From: Catonia carolina
Taxonomy: Eukaryota > Arthropoda > Insecta > Hemiptera > Achilidae
Length of the DNA: 64,000 nucleotides
Reading direction: 5' to 3'
Assembly: GCA_035578175.1 (NCBI GenBank)
Contig: JAQMRL010000004.1
Span: 74,811,901-74,875,900 of the forward strand
The notes below the pieces were generated by a model. The model saw nothing but the letters and a program-made list of their open reading frames with translations, did no database searches and had not been told where the DNA came from. Position numbers and translations under genes: made by a program. This document shows, piece after piece, positions 20,422-30,317 of the stretch (positions within the stretch are counted from its first letter, which is position 1; the number at the start of each line of letters is the position of its first letter).

Positions 20422-20679
20422 TCATGGCGAAAAGAATACATAGATGTACCGAAGTGCAAGTCTCCATGCAACTATCAGATGAACGTTCCTCACCTCACCT
20501 GTAATTCAACTGGTCATAAAAAAATTTCATACTTTGGGAGTTGTAAGTAGTAATTTAATCAAAGATTACGTCAATTATTCTTGGATTTAAATGGTCCTAA
20601 ATGAATTTAAGTGGTCTTAATTTAATTGAATGGCCTTAAATGAATTTAAGGCCATTTATCATGGAAAACAAACAATGTA

Positions 20680-21321
20680 CAGTAGAGAGTCGAAAATCCG
20701 AAGCAATTGGGACCATAGGTGGTTCAGATTACCGATTTGTTCACATTTTTGAAAAAACCCTAGAAATACTGCTTAGGCCCATAGTTAAGCATTTTAAAAA
20801 GGTTGGAATAAATAAAAACAAACACTTCTCTGTACTTACTATATTTAGTTGTGTTTAACGAACAAACCTGTAAGCCGAGTGTGTTCTGTGTAGCAATGCA
20901 GAGGTAGAGTAAAATAATAAAACTACAGTCTGTATTTTACTGTATATAGAGTATTATACTGTATATTAAATTGAAAACAAACAAATAAATATGTACAGTT
21001 AAACAAAAGGTTCACTATAAACCTTAAATCATTAAAATCATTAAAATTTAATTTTAAATCATTAAAATCTTACGTAAAAAACTTTTGAATTTTTGATTGT
21101 GTGATTTGTTTAAGCCTCGCTCATTCGTTTACACAAAACATATTGTTTTAAAATAAAAGTTATAAAACATGTTACTCAGTGTAAACATTTTACAAAATGT
21201 TTTTGAAAGAAACGTTTATAAAACATGTTACCTTTCTCACGCAAATCAAAATATTGAAAAAATACTCAGATGGCGTTCGGATTTTTGACGATTTGAATTT
21301 TTGATTATCGACGCTCTACTG
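20680..21321. mobile_element. pogo/Tigger-type MITE, 642 bp
   Basis: Ends CAGTAGAGAGTCGAAAATCC (left) and CAGTAGAGCGTCGATAATCA (right, reverse complement) with TA at 20678-20679 and 21322-21323. Related to the element at 5899. No coding capacity recognised. Confidence 0.82.
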
Positions 21322-21331
21322 TATAACCTAT

Positions 21332-21425
21332 ATACATGCCCATAACAGGCAGATAGTGTTAAATTATTAGCACTCGATCTACCAGTTCCAGGGCTACAAA
21401 AAATAGTTCTGTTTCTTATCACATG
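21332..21425 (+). repeat. (CAA)n-tailed SINE-like retroposon, 5' fragment
   Basis: Starts CCCATAACAGGCAGATAGTG and breaks off after TTCTGTTTCTTATCACATGG. It has only the 5' part, immediately beside the MITE's right end. Confidence 0.6.
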
Positions 21426-22724
21426 GCATTTCATTACAGCAGACATTTGTAGATGGTAGGACTCCTCCATCTTGTGTGTATGATGTAGTTATGCGAACAG
21501 AACAGAATTGAAAAGTGGGAAAAGAACACCTATCTAATCTTAACAAACTTGTAGGTTATAAGATAACCTTCCTTTCAAGAAACGGACAGTAATAAAAATT
21601 TAGTATTGTTTACTTGTTTGGATAATAAATTTTAAGCCAGGTTTAATCTCCAAATATATTACTTAGTAAAACTAAGTAAAAGTATAGATTCTAGTCAATG
21701 AATATTTAATATTATCTTTTCATTTAGAATGATTACAAACTGCAGGATACATTAAAAAAAAATTAATAATGAAAGACACAAGAATCGTCTGAAAAGCTAC
21801 CGACCTTAACATGAAGATGGTAGCACCCGTCAAATACAGCTGGAAAATGTGTTTGCACATGCTGAAATTCACAAAAATTTTAGCCATTTTGGATTCTCAA
21901 TTATTTTGGAGAGTTGATGTAAAAATTAATAAAATCTAGTAACAAGCTATAATTGAAAGGCAATATGCGTACGGAAATTAAAAACGAGTTAGACACTGTA
22001 CAGAGACTCTGCACAATCATTAACCACTGTGAAATTTTGGGCAGCTGAATTTAAACATGGCCGTACCAGTTGGGTGATGACGGAACATTTAGGATGAGCC
22101 ATAAACTGCAATTACTGACAATAATATCACTCAAGTTCATCAAATAATGGTAGACTCTCTTTAACTTTAATTCAACAGTTGTCATTACCAAATTATGTCA
22201 TTACCAAAAACAGCTCTGACTAGAAATATATAAAAATATACCTTATATTTGTATGTTCTCTTTTACAGATGCAACCACCATGTACTGCTACAGATTTCAC
22301 CCACAGTATTTCAGATACAATAAATTTCAGTGTACTTTTAAAAAAATATTGCACACGTGTTACTTTTGTGGTATGTTAATGAATACCAAGTAATTTATAC
22401 TTCCTTATGATAACACTTAAAAAAATCCAGTCTAGGGACTGACCAACAGAAGTGACTGCTTACTTAATTAAGTTAACAAATACAAAAAAAAAGATTTTTG
22501 TAAATTAATTAATGGTAATTATTGATACCCAAGCATGACAAAACAAGTAGTCACTCTAAAAATTAAACTTCACAAACATTTATAAAAATACAAATATTTT
22601 GATAGCTTGACTAATGTACATTGAGGGCAGTTAATTACATCAGTATTAATTTGACAGGGAATTACAGAATAAGTTAGTTGTATCAAAAGTCTGTAGTAGC
22701 GGACATGTACTGCAATTATACCCA
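21426..22724. other. AT-rich stretch, no gene seen
   Basis: No protein-like frame. A short AAACTGCAGGATACATTA near 21738 resembles the tail of the hammerhead elements but is too short to assign. Confidence 0.4.
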
Positions 22725-23110
22725 GTTGTTGTTGTTGTTTAGGTCATCAGCCAAAAGGCTGGTTTGAACCTGTAGAGGTTTTACTAAGTAGATCGAGGAG
22801 TGAGGTGGTTTACCATGCCTTCCTCACCGAGTGGAAAAGTACACTTATCAGCATGCCGGGCCCTCTGAAAAGCATATATTTTCCACTCTGCAAAAGACAC
22901 TTTCACTTCATTCACCACAGGGTCTGGCTGTATAATGAAATCCATTACTTTCAGACGAGATAACTTGATTAGTGTCTTTTACACCTCTACCTCTTCTGTT
23001 CTTAAATGATTCAGTCATTTAATTGGCTGACCATGTGATAAGAAACAGAACTATTTATTTTAGCCCTGCAACTAACAGATTAAGTGTAAATAATTTGACA
23101 CTACACCCAG
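22725..23110 (-). repeat. (CAA)n-tailed SINE-like retroposon, copy 3
   Basis: On the minus strand it ends GATGACCTAAACAACAACAA, the clearest CAA-repeat tail of the family here. Confidence 0.75.
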
Positions 23111-23949
23111 TAAACCAACACATAATATTGTTTAATAACTGTAGGCCTAGCCCATTATAGTATAAAAAAGATGCGTAGGGAAATTGCGGCATTAATAGGG
23201 ACTTTTAAATGAATTATAAGGATATACCTGAGCATTATTACAGTCAAGCTATCAAAAGATTAAAGAAAAAAATATGATCTAATTCGGAAACTATGAACTT
23301 AGGGTAAAGAATTATTAAAAAAAAAAATACAAAAATCTTAACAATTAATTAATGAAATGTATAACAATCATAAGCTCTATTTACTCTAGAATTTTTATGG
23401 CTACTAAAAACAGATCATGTATAAATTGATTTGATGCTATAAATTCCACCTTTTTTAAACTAACTTATTCAAATAAAACCTAAAACTATATTTTTAAATA
23501 TGTTTTACTAAACCTCAACAAACTAAAGACTGCAGATGAAATCTAGCCAATAACAATCAATTGGTAATTGGTTTGCTGGTATTTCTCCTGCCACCTGCCA
23601 TCTGATTGGTCACCCGAAAGCATAGCCCGGAGGCCGTTCCATAGAACTCTTATTTTACCATGACTGGCGACTGTCACATACCTAATTTATTTTTTAGGTG
23701 AGCCTGGTCGGCAACCAGGTGGATGCGTATTGCTTGCTTTCTTGTCAGGGAAGCCTCTTGTCGCACAAGGCGCCCATCATCAACAACATTACGAATAAAA
23801 TGTAATTCTGTCTAGAAAAAGGGTCAGAAGTAAAATATAATTAGGACCTGTCGCCATAATATATTTGTACCAGCAAGTGCTCGACACCATTAATTTGTTC
23901 CCGGCTGGGAAAAATTTAGTTAACGGCACCAGAGAATCAGACCTGTTTC
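23111..23949. other. No gene recognised
   Basis: AT-rich, then a moderately GC-richer part from about 23560. No coding pattern beyond the likely tail of the LINE fragment that follows on the minus strand. Confidence 0.4.
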
Positions 23950-24560
23950 AGGATAACCCTTATTAAACTACATGATGACAGTAGAATGAAGCTACCTCGC
24001 CAAGGAGCTCCCACACCGGAGAGCTATGCATCTCACGGTACAAGCTCTCACGTACCATGAGGGGCAAATTTTCCCCTCGGCCTTGAAGCTCCAGGGTCAA
24101 CCCCCAGAGCAAGGTAGTCATACAACAGATGGTCTTGTGTCTGTACTGCCCCACAGACGCATGAATCATCATTCAGCAGACAGAACCTTTTCAAATAAGC
24201 CGCAAACTCACCATGACCAGTGAGGATCCGGACTCCCGATATCCTTAAATAAACGCTAGAGGCATACCATCCCCCCAGATCTTGTATGAATTCATACAAA
24301 GACCTTCCCTTAGGCAAGGTGTTCCACTCGGCCTGCCATGCTACCAAAGCGAGAGTCTGTACTCTCCTCTACAAGGCAGAGTAGGGCAACCTTGTAACCA
24401 CGTCTATGTTACCCGGTCCCTCCGGATCCTGGTCATGACCCGCCACAGCGACTCGAAACCTCTAACCTTAGATCTCGGCTTCCTGCCCCCCTCGCAATTT
24501 CCACATGGCAGCCCGCACTCTCACATTAAAATCCGTCGGTAGAGCCTTTCCCGATAAGGT
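23950..24560 (-). pseudogene. R1/I-type LINE C-terminal remnant
   Basis: The frame ending at 24048 reads WQAEWNTLPKGRSLYEFIQD, then RILTGHGEFAAYLKRF and a CVCG...DHLL zinc-knuckle-like segment, as in the C-terminal region of R1/I-related LINE proteins. Flanking sequence on both sides is compatible with further LINE sequence but is broken by stops. GC content is higher than its neighbours, consistent with an inserted element of different origin. Confidence 0.75.
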
Positions 24561-25360
24561 GGTAGCCTTATATGAGCATGTATACAGTCAAGGTCGGATG
24601 AGGTTACCTCTTTGCTAAGTCATAATCTGTTCCACCGAACTCCAGCTGACTTTTTGTTAGGCTGTCATCCACAGCGGGACCACAACTTGACAACGCAGGA
24701 TACGATTCACGAAAGTCAATTGGCTCTGTGCTGTGATCTAGGTCACTATGCTTCGCCTTCATCTGCAGTCTCTATTTCGTTAAGGTACAACAAATTAAGA
24801 GCTGAGGATTTAAGATATTTATAACCTAATGTCTGATTCAAGCTGAGCTCTGTTCTTATGGAAACAAATCCGTAAATATATTAGTCAATTATCCATAAAC
24901 CTTATTCAACTGCTTCTCTTAAAAAGAAAACATGATTTGACTATGACAAAGAAACTTTTCATAACCTAATCAAAAATAGTTAAGAATTCAATTACAGTCA
25001 TTATTTACACAATTATTTTTATCTCAATATGAAACCCTGTTACTTTTTAGCCTAAAAATAAATAAATAAATTTTACTTAATCTGTTTATTTAAACAAGTT
25101 TTAGTGTATAAACTTTATACGTTTTTTTATTGAACAAAAAAAAGTTTGAAATCTAGAAATATTTTTTGTTAACTACAACTAGCAGAATTTAAAAAAGGAA
25201 TATAGGAAAGACATAAAAAAACTGATAAGCAAAAATATTAAATTATATAAAAATTATTGCTTATTGATTCCAGAGGTTATTTATGAAATGTACAAAGACG
25301 ATAACGAAATAAATGAATATTTGTTGAATGTAGAATCAGACAAATAAGATGTAAGAGAGA
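24561..25360. other. No gene recognised
   Basis: Possible continuation of the degenerate LINE at first, then AT-rich sequence with no recognisable content. Confidence 0.4.
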
Positions 25361-25362
25361 TA

Positions 25363-26197
25363 CAGGGTGATTAACGAAGATATGCAGAAACTTTGGGAGC
25401 CCATTGTACATGTAAAAATAATGAAAAAAGTTTATATAAACATGGGTCCGGAAATGCTTCATTACCGAGTTACGGCTAGCGAAAGATTTCGCTCGGATTT
25501 CAGCTCACCAGGTGAAATGAGGTCTTCCTGAAATTCTGGTAAGGTAGATTAAGAAGCAAATTCAATCGTTTCTTATGGTTTTTGACATGATAAATTGAAT
25601 AAAACAGGTCCCAGAACTGTAAGTTAAATAGTTTTTGAGAAAACCAGTGTCAAATGCAAAAAATGGAGTGAAAAAAAACACATTTTTTATCTTAGTTTTT
25701 CCGGTTAATTTTACTTTGTACTCTTATGAATAAAAATTCATTTAATCAAACATCTATTCGCTTCTGTGTACTTAATTTACACCGGTTTGTTCAAAATAAA
25801 ATTTTCTACATTGTATATTCAAAAATTTTAACTGTTTCTTGGTGAAAAAACAAAGTTATTCTCGCCCAAAGATGAAAAAAATGTGTTTTTCACTCCATTT
25901 TTTGCATTTGGCACTGGTTTTCTTAAAAACTATTTAACTTACAGTTCTCGGACCTGTTTTATTCAATTTATCAGATCAAAAACCATAAGAAATGATTGAA
26001 TTCGCCCCTTACTCTACCTTACCAGAATTCCAGGAAGACCTCATTTCACCTGGTGAGCTGAAATCCGGGCGAAACTTTCGCTAGCCGTAACTCGGAAACA
26101 AAGCATTTCCAGACCCATGTTTATATAAACTTTTTTCATTATTTTTACATGTACAATGAGCTCCTAAAGTTTCTGCATATCTTTGTGAATCACCCTG
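25363..26197. mobile_element. Foldback MITE with ~330-bp inverted arms
   Basis: TA duplications at 25361-25362 and 26198-26199 flank inverted arms starting CAGGGTGATTAACGAAGATA (left) and CAGGGTGATTCACAAAGATA (right). The arms stay recognisably complementary for about 330 bp, including ACTCCATTTTTTGCATTTG. The unique centre is about 180 bp. Termini and TA target point to the Tc1/mariner superfamily. No transposase. Confidence 0.85.
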
Positions 26198-26691
26198 TAT
26201 TGATTTTAATAATGAGACCATAATGAAGTATGAAGTATGTTTCCAGGAACTGACTTCAACTTTTTTTGCTTTTAATTGGGAATTGTAATTTTTTGACAAC
26301 CACTCAATTTGATCGCTGCTTTTCGCTGTATTTTTTGACAAGAAACGGCATGAATTTATGAACAGGGACTCCCAGTGAGTTTGTTCAGGAACGGTTGTCA
26401 GCTGTTCACCACACAAAGTCGCCCAAAAATGTTGCTTAACAAATAATAGTGAATTTCTACCAGCTGACTGAATGGGCTGGCCTTACGCTTAGTTGAATGG
26501 ACTTCAACTTAAACAAAAATTCTGGTCCCTATCAACAGCTTTCGTTAGAAAGACCTACTGAAATAATTAGTACAATTATTTTATTATAAACACCTAAAAA
26601 TAAAAAAATTCAAAAACCATGAAAGGTCCAAGAAAAATTACAATATATAGTCGGACCTCTATTTATCGAACTTCTATAAAAAAATTCTCTT
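26198..26691. other. No gene recognised
   Basis: A minus-strand frame here overlaps the MITE arm and resembles no protein. The rest is AT-rich. Confidence 0.4.
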
Positions 26692-26779
26692 ATTTTGACC
26701 AAAATGTTCATGTCAGGTCTGGTAGTAGTGTGTAACTTAAGTTTCAAGTTCGTACGATGTTTCGTTCTTGAGATATTCT

Positions 26780-26817
<38 letters not shown>

Positions 26818-26942
26818 CAATCGCTAATAACATGTTTTCTGGGTTCAGGGGGTCTGAAAACGTGTAGATCCGGTGAAAACTTGACATGAAAACAATACTT
26901 TCCTTCCTATATATTCATATAGTCAAAAGAAAGTAAAAATAT
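26692..26942 (-). repeat. Microsatellite-carrying repeat, 5' part
   Basis: Truncated copy covering the 5' terminus (at 26942) through the (CA)n run at 26784-26816 and the conserved phrase around ACATCGTACGAACTTGAAAC on the minus strand. Confidence 0.8.
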
Positions 26943-27961
26943 AATTACAGTATTGTACGAGTATTATAAAAAACAAAATTTGTAAAAATTACAATTACTT
27001 TATTCAGATAAATATTAATTTTTTTTACTAATCTTAAAATCTTACTAAAAATCTGTCTATTTACATAGTTTTCTTACGATTGTTCATTAAATATTTACAT
27101 ATTTTTCTTACGATTGTTCATTAAATTGTCATCATCTAGGTGTTTTAACCTTAATACAGTAACCTCATTTTGTAGATAATAATTCAAGTTGATGTTAAAA
27201 ATGCCTTCTCTAAAATCCTCTGCTCTTTTTTTATTTTGTTATATTTATAATTTATTTATTTTAATGTATTGTCATTAGATAGAGACAATATCAAATGGCT
27301 TCATGTAATTATTACATTACAAATAAATTGGTGGCTTTGAAAAGGGTCATTCATATTTGAAAAATTTGACGAATGTGGTATTAATGGCAGTGCATGGCTG
27401 AGACAGTTATGGTGTCTCGTCACCCTGTAGTAATAGTCTTATTTTCTCGCAATATTAAGGCTGATTACACCTGCATACTATGGAGTTACAAAGTAATGCC
27501 TCCTTTGATTGGTCATTAATGACAGATTTCTTGGTTGCTGGCTTTTAGTATAAATTGTGATAATAGCTGTTTTTCTTCTCTTGACAAGAAAGCCGTAGCA
27601 TTTTCTTCTGTATGATAATATTTCACAAAGTGAGCTGTTCTTCTCAAGGAACCATCATATTTTTTATCTTGTACCAACGTTCCATTTATCTCTCGTCACT
27701 GGACATCGATAAAAAGGGCTTTTATATATTGTTTCCCTAAAGTAAGCAGACAAGCATAATCCTAAAAAGAACTATTGAGTAATGGCAAGATGAAGGGGTT
27801 TTTTGGTTGAGGACCAACACCTGAGATAAGAGATTCCAGTCAAAGTAATGATTCCTCAAGAACAACCTTGAAAATCCTTGTTCATGCTTATGACAACCAG
27901 TTCATCGAGTAGAAATATTTCTGGTGAAGGTGGAGCTGTTACCATCACTTCTTTTTTAAGT
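26943..27961. other. AT-rich stretch, no gene seen
   Basis: A direct repeat of TTTACATA...TTTCTTACGATTGTTCATTAAA occurs near 27060-27125. Otherwise no coding or repeat signature. Confidence 0.4.
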
Positions 27962-28051
27962 ATTTTACTGTTATTTCTATTTTATATAATGAATTTATAT
28001 AATAAATTTTACTAACCTTCTTTTTAAACTGCGTCAACTTTTATTTTTATT

Positions 28052-28095
28052 TTTACTTAAACGTGTTTCGGTGGATCCACCACCATCAGAGTAAA
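28052..28095 (-). ncRNA. Degenerate hammerhead ribozyme motif, locus 3 left arm
   Basis: Same layout as the other arms, but the core reads CTGATGG instead of CTGATGA and the stem III region is ACACGTTT, breaking a pair. The changed core adenosine should abolish or cripple cleavage. Stem I (TTTACT with AGTAAA) and stem II are intact. Confidence 0.75.
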
Positions 28096-28323
28096 TAACA
28101 TATAATTGAAACTAAAAACTTTATTTATTAAAAATCTATAGAAGATGATACATCTTCAGTCATTTGTATAAAACTGACTTAAAATTAATTTCCTCTAATT
28201 TTTCCCTTCTCATATTTACTATAGATAGTAGCAGCAGTCAATATCACTTCATCATTCCTAAATTTGACCTGTTCATTCAAAATGTCCTGCTTTTGATCTT
28301 TTAAATATTTATAAGTGAGGTAT

Positions 28324-28613
28324 TGTTGTTTAGGTCATCAGCCTGTAGGCTGGTTTGAACCTGTAGAGGTTTTACTAAGTAAAACAAGGAGTGAGGTGGT
28401 TTACCATTGCCTTCCTCACTGAATGGAAAAGTACATTTAACAGCATGCCGAGCCCTCTGTAAAGCACACATTTTCCACTCTGCAAATGACACCTTCACTT
28501 CATTCACCACAGGGTCTGGCTGTATAATGAAATTCATTACTTTTAGAGGAGATAACTCTGATTAGTGTCTTTTACACCTCTACCTCTTCTGTTCTTAAAT
28601 GGTTCAGTCATTT
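28324..28613 (-). repeat. (CAA)n-tailed retroposon with target duplication, copy 4
   Basis: Flanked by AAGTGAGGTAT at 28313-28323 and 28614-28624, an 11-bp target-site duplication. It is 5'-truncated: on the minus strand it begins at AAATGACTGAACCATTTAAG and runs to the CCTAAACAACAA tail. The truncation at the opposite end from the tail is typical of target-primed reverse transcription. It inserted into the loop of the hammerhead inverted repeat. Confidence 0.85.
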
Positions 28614-28672
28614 AAGTGAGGTATAATGAACATAAAAAAACACTGAAATGTGACTACATTATATATAACTAT

Positions 28673-29075
28673 GTGTTGTTGTTTAGGTCAACAGCCTGTA
28701 GAGGCTGGTTTGAACCTCTATAGGTTTTACTAAGTAAAAACGAGGAGTAAGGTGGTTTACCATTGCCTTCCTCACTGAGTTGAAAGAGTATGCTTATCAG
28801 CATGCCAGGCCCTCCGAAAAGCACTCACTTTCCACCCTGCAAATGACACCTTCACTTCATTCACCACAGGGTCTGGCTGCATAGTGAAATTCATTACTTT
28901 CAGAGGAGATAACTCTGACTAGTGTCTTTTACACCTCTACCTCTTCTGTTCTTAAATAGTTCAGTCATATAAGTGGCTGACTATGTGATAAGAAACAGAA
29001 CTATTTTTTTTAGCCCTGGACCAAACAGATAGAGTGCAATTAAAATAACACTCCACCTGCCCGTTTTGGGCATAT
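28673..29075 (-). repeat. (CAA)n-tailed SINE-like retroposon, copy 5
   Basis: Near full-length copy in the same orientation as the previous one, about 60 bp away. Its internal short frame is broken. Confidence 0.75.
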
Positions 29076-29205
29076 ATATAACTATACCAATCATATAAAA
29101 GAGGAAAAACATAAATTTGGTGAAATGGATAAACATTTTAATATAATAGAACAGTGTAATATAGAAAATAAAAATAAAATTTAAAAATATGAGATGTTCC
29201 ACATT

Positions 29206-29316
29206 TATAAATATTTAAAAGAGCAAAAGCAGGACATTTTGAATGAACAGGTCAAATTTAGGAATGATGAAGTGATATTGACTACTGCTGCTATCTATAG
29301 TAAATATGAGAAATGA
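29206..29316 (+). pseudogene. Conserved ORF end inside hammerhead element arm
   Basis: 36 codons and a stop, reading YKYLKEQKQDILNEQ then KFRNDEVILTTAAIYSKYEK. The left arm (about 28180-28315, minus strand) encodes nearly the same peptide with a few substitutions and stays open slightly longer. Shared frame in both arms suggests the C-terminal end of the parent element's protein. Family not recognised. Confidence 0.5.
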
Positions 29317-29423
29317 AAAATTATAGGAAATTAATTTCAAGTCAGTTTTATACAAATGACTGAAGATGTATCATCTTCTATAGATTTTTAATAAATAAAG
29401 TTTTTAGTTTCAATTATATATTA

Positions 29424-29467
29424 TTTACTCTGATGATGGTGGATCCACCGAAACACATGTAAGTAAA
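29424..29467 (+). ncRNA. Hammerhead ribozyme motif, locus 3 right arm
   Basis: TTTACT (29424-29429), CTGATGA (29430-29436), stem II (29437-29449), GAA (29450-29452), ACACATGT (29453-29460), cleavage A at 29461, AGTAAA (29462-29467). Stem I is a perfect six pairs, the best of the set. The stem III loop has one change relative to the others; the core is complete. Confidence 0.83.
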
Positions 29468-29599
29468 AATAAAAATAAAAGTTGACACAGTTTAAAAAGG
29501 AGGTTAGTAAAATTTATTATCTAAATTCATTATATAAAATAGAATTAATTTTAAACTGCAGGATGAATTATAAAGATTTATTTTTGAATTTTACAGTTA

Positions 29600-30262
29600 G
29601 GTACTCCACACCATCACAAAGAAGAAAAATAAATATATAAATATAAAATAAACGCACCAAGAGAAACAAATCGGCTAACTTCGACTGAGTTTTGTGGCAT
29701 TGTCAGCAAACAAAAAGGCATTACTTCCTTCATCCATAGTAAGTTGGCTACCTCAACAATTATAAAGATGAAAATAATAGTCCCTTTATCCACGTGTGTT
29801 ATCAAGATTCTGTGAAAGGTGATGTGACACCATAACTTACATTGCGACAATCAACACTACTCTAAATGGTTCTTCTTAAAAACACATAAGTCTGTTTGTC
29901 TCTATAAAACAACACATCAACGACCCTTTTCAATTCCAAAAATTAATATAAAAATGAATCTTTCACAAAGCCATTAATTATTACACCACCTAATGACTAT
30001 AATAAAAAATCAGCTGATAATAATAAAAATAAAAGCATAAAAAATATATCGAGTATAAAAACAAATATAAAAGTTTATTAAAACGGATAAATGATAAAAT
30101 AAAATATATAAACAACATAAATATATAATATCAAATCGCTTGATTAATTTCATTGAAGCCAGTAAAAAAAAGAACAAATAAACGTATACATATAAAACGA
30201 AAGGAATGTTAAAACTTCATCCTCTTCTATATTTAATTTTTTTTTTTAATAAAATGACTTAT
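29600..30262. other. AT-rich stretch, no gene seen
   Basis: Would contain the syntenin 3' untranslated region at its right edge on the minus strand. No other content recognised. Confidence 0.4.
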
Positions 30263-30317
30263 TTAAATATCTGGTACTGAGTGATCCATTGAAGATTTCA
30301 TCATATTTAAATTCATT
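30263..30317 (-). CDS. SDCBP: Syntenin coding exon 6, C-terminal tail
   Basis: A 55-nt exon encoding [17 protein letters not shown] and TAA, after acceptor TTTTTTTTCCAG. It corresponds to the conserved syntenin ending with MDH.IP. The phase matches the donor at 32906. It lies 2.6 kb from exon 5, across a piggyBac-type MITE and a mariner remnant. Confidence 0.9.

Larger units (their letters stand above)
27962..29599. mobile_element. Hammerhead-bearing inverted-repeat retroelement, locus 3
   Basis: Arms at about 27974-28316 and 29205-29587 are inverted copies, flanked by the 12-bp duplication ATTTTACTGTTA (27962-27973) and ATTTTACAGTTA (29588-29599). Here the right arm carries the extra tail with CTGCAGGATG and AAAGATTTATTTTTGA. 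The arms are longer than at loci 1 and 2 and include the end of an open reading frame. The loop is filled by two (CAA)n-tailed retroposons inserted later. Best explained as a derivative of a Penelope-like retroelement, with no reverse transcriptase left. Confidence 0.78.

Noticed and set aside
21735..21765. Fourth hammerhead element (AAACTGCAGGATACATTA)
   Set aside because: Only about 18 bp match the tail of the other loci and no ribozyme core is nearby.
24026..24223. 65-codon and neighbouring plus-strand frames at 24282-24824
   Set aside because: Opposite strand of a LINE C-terminal remnant with better protein resemblance; no independent support.
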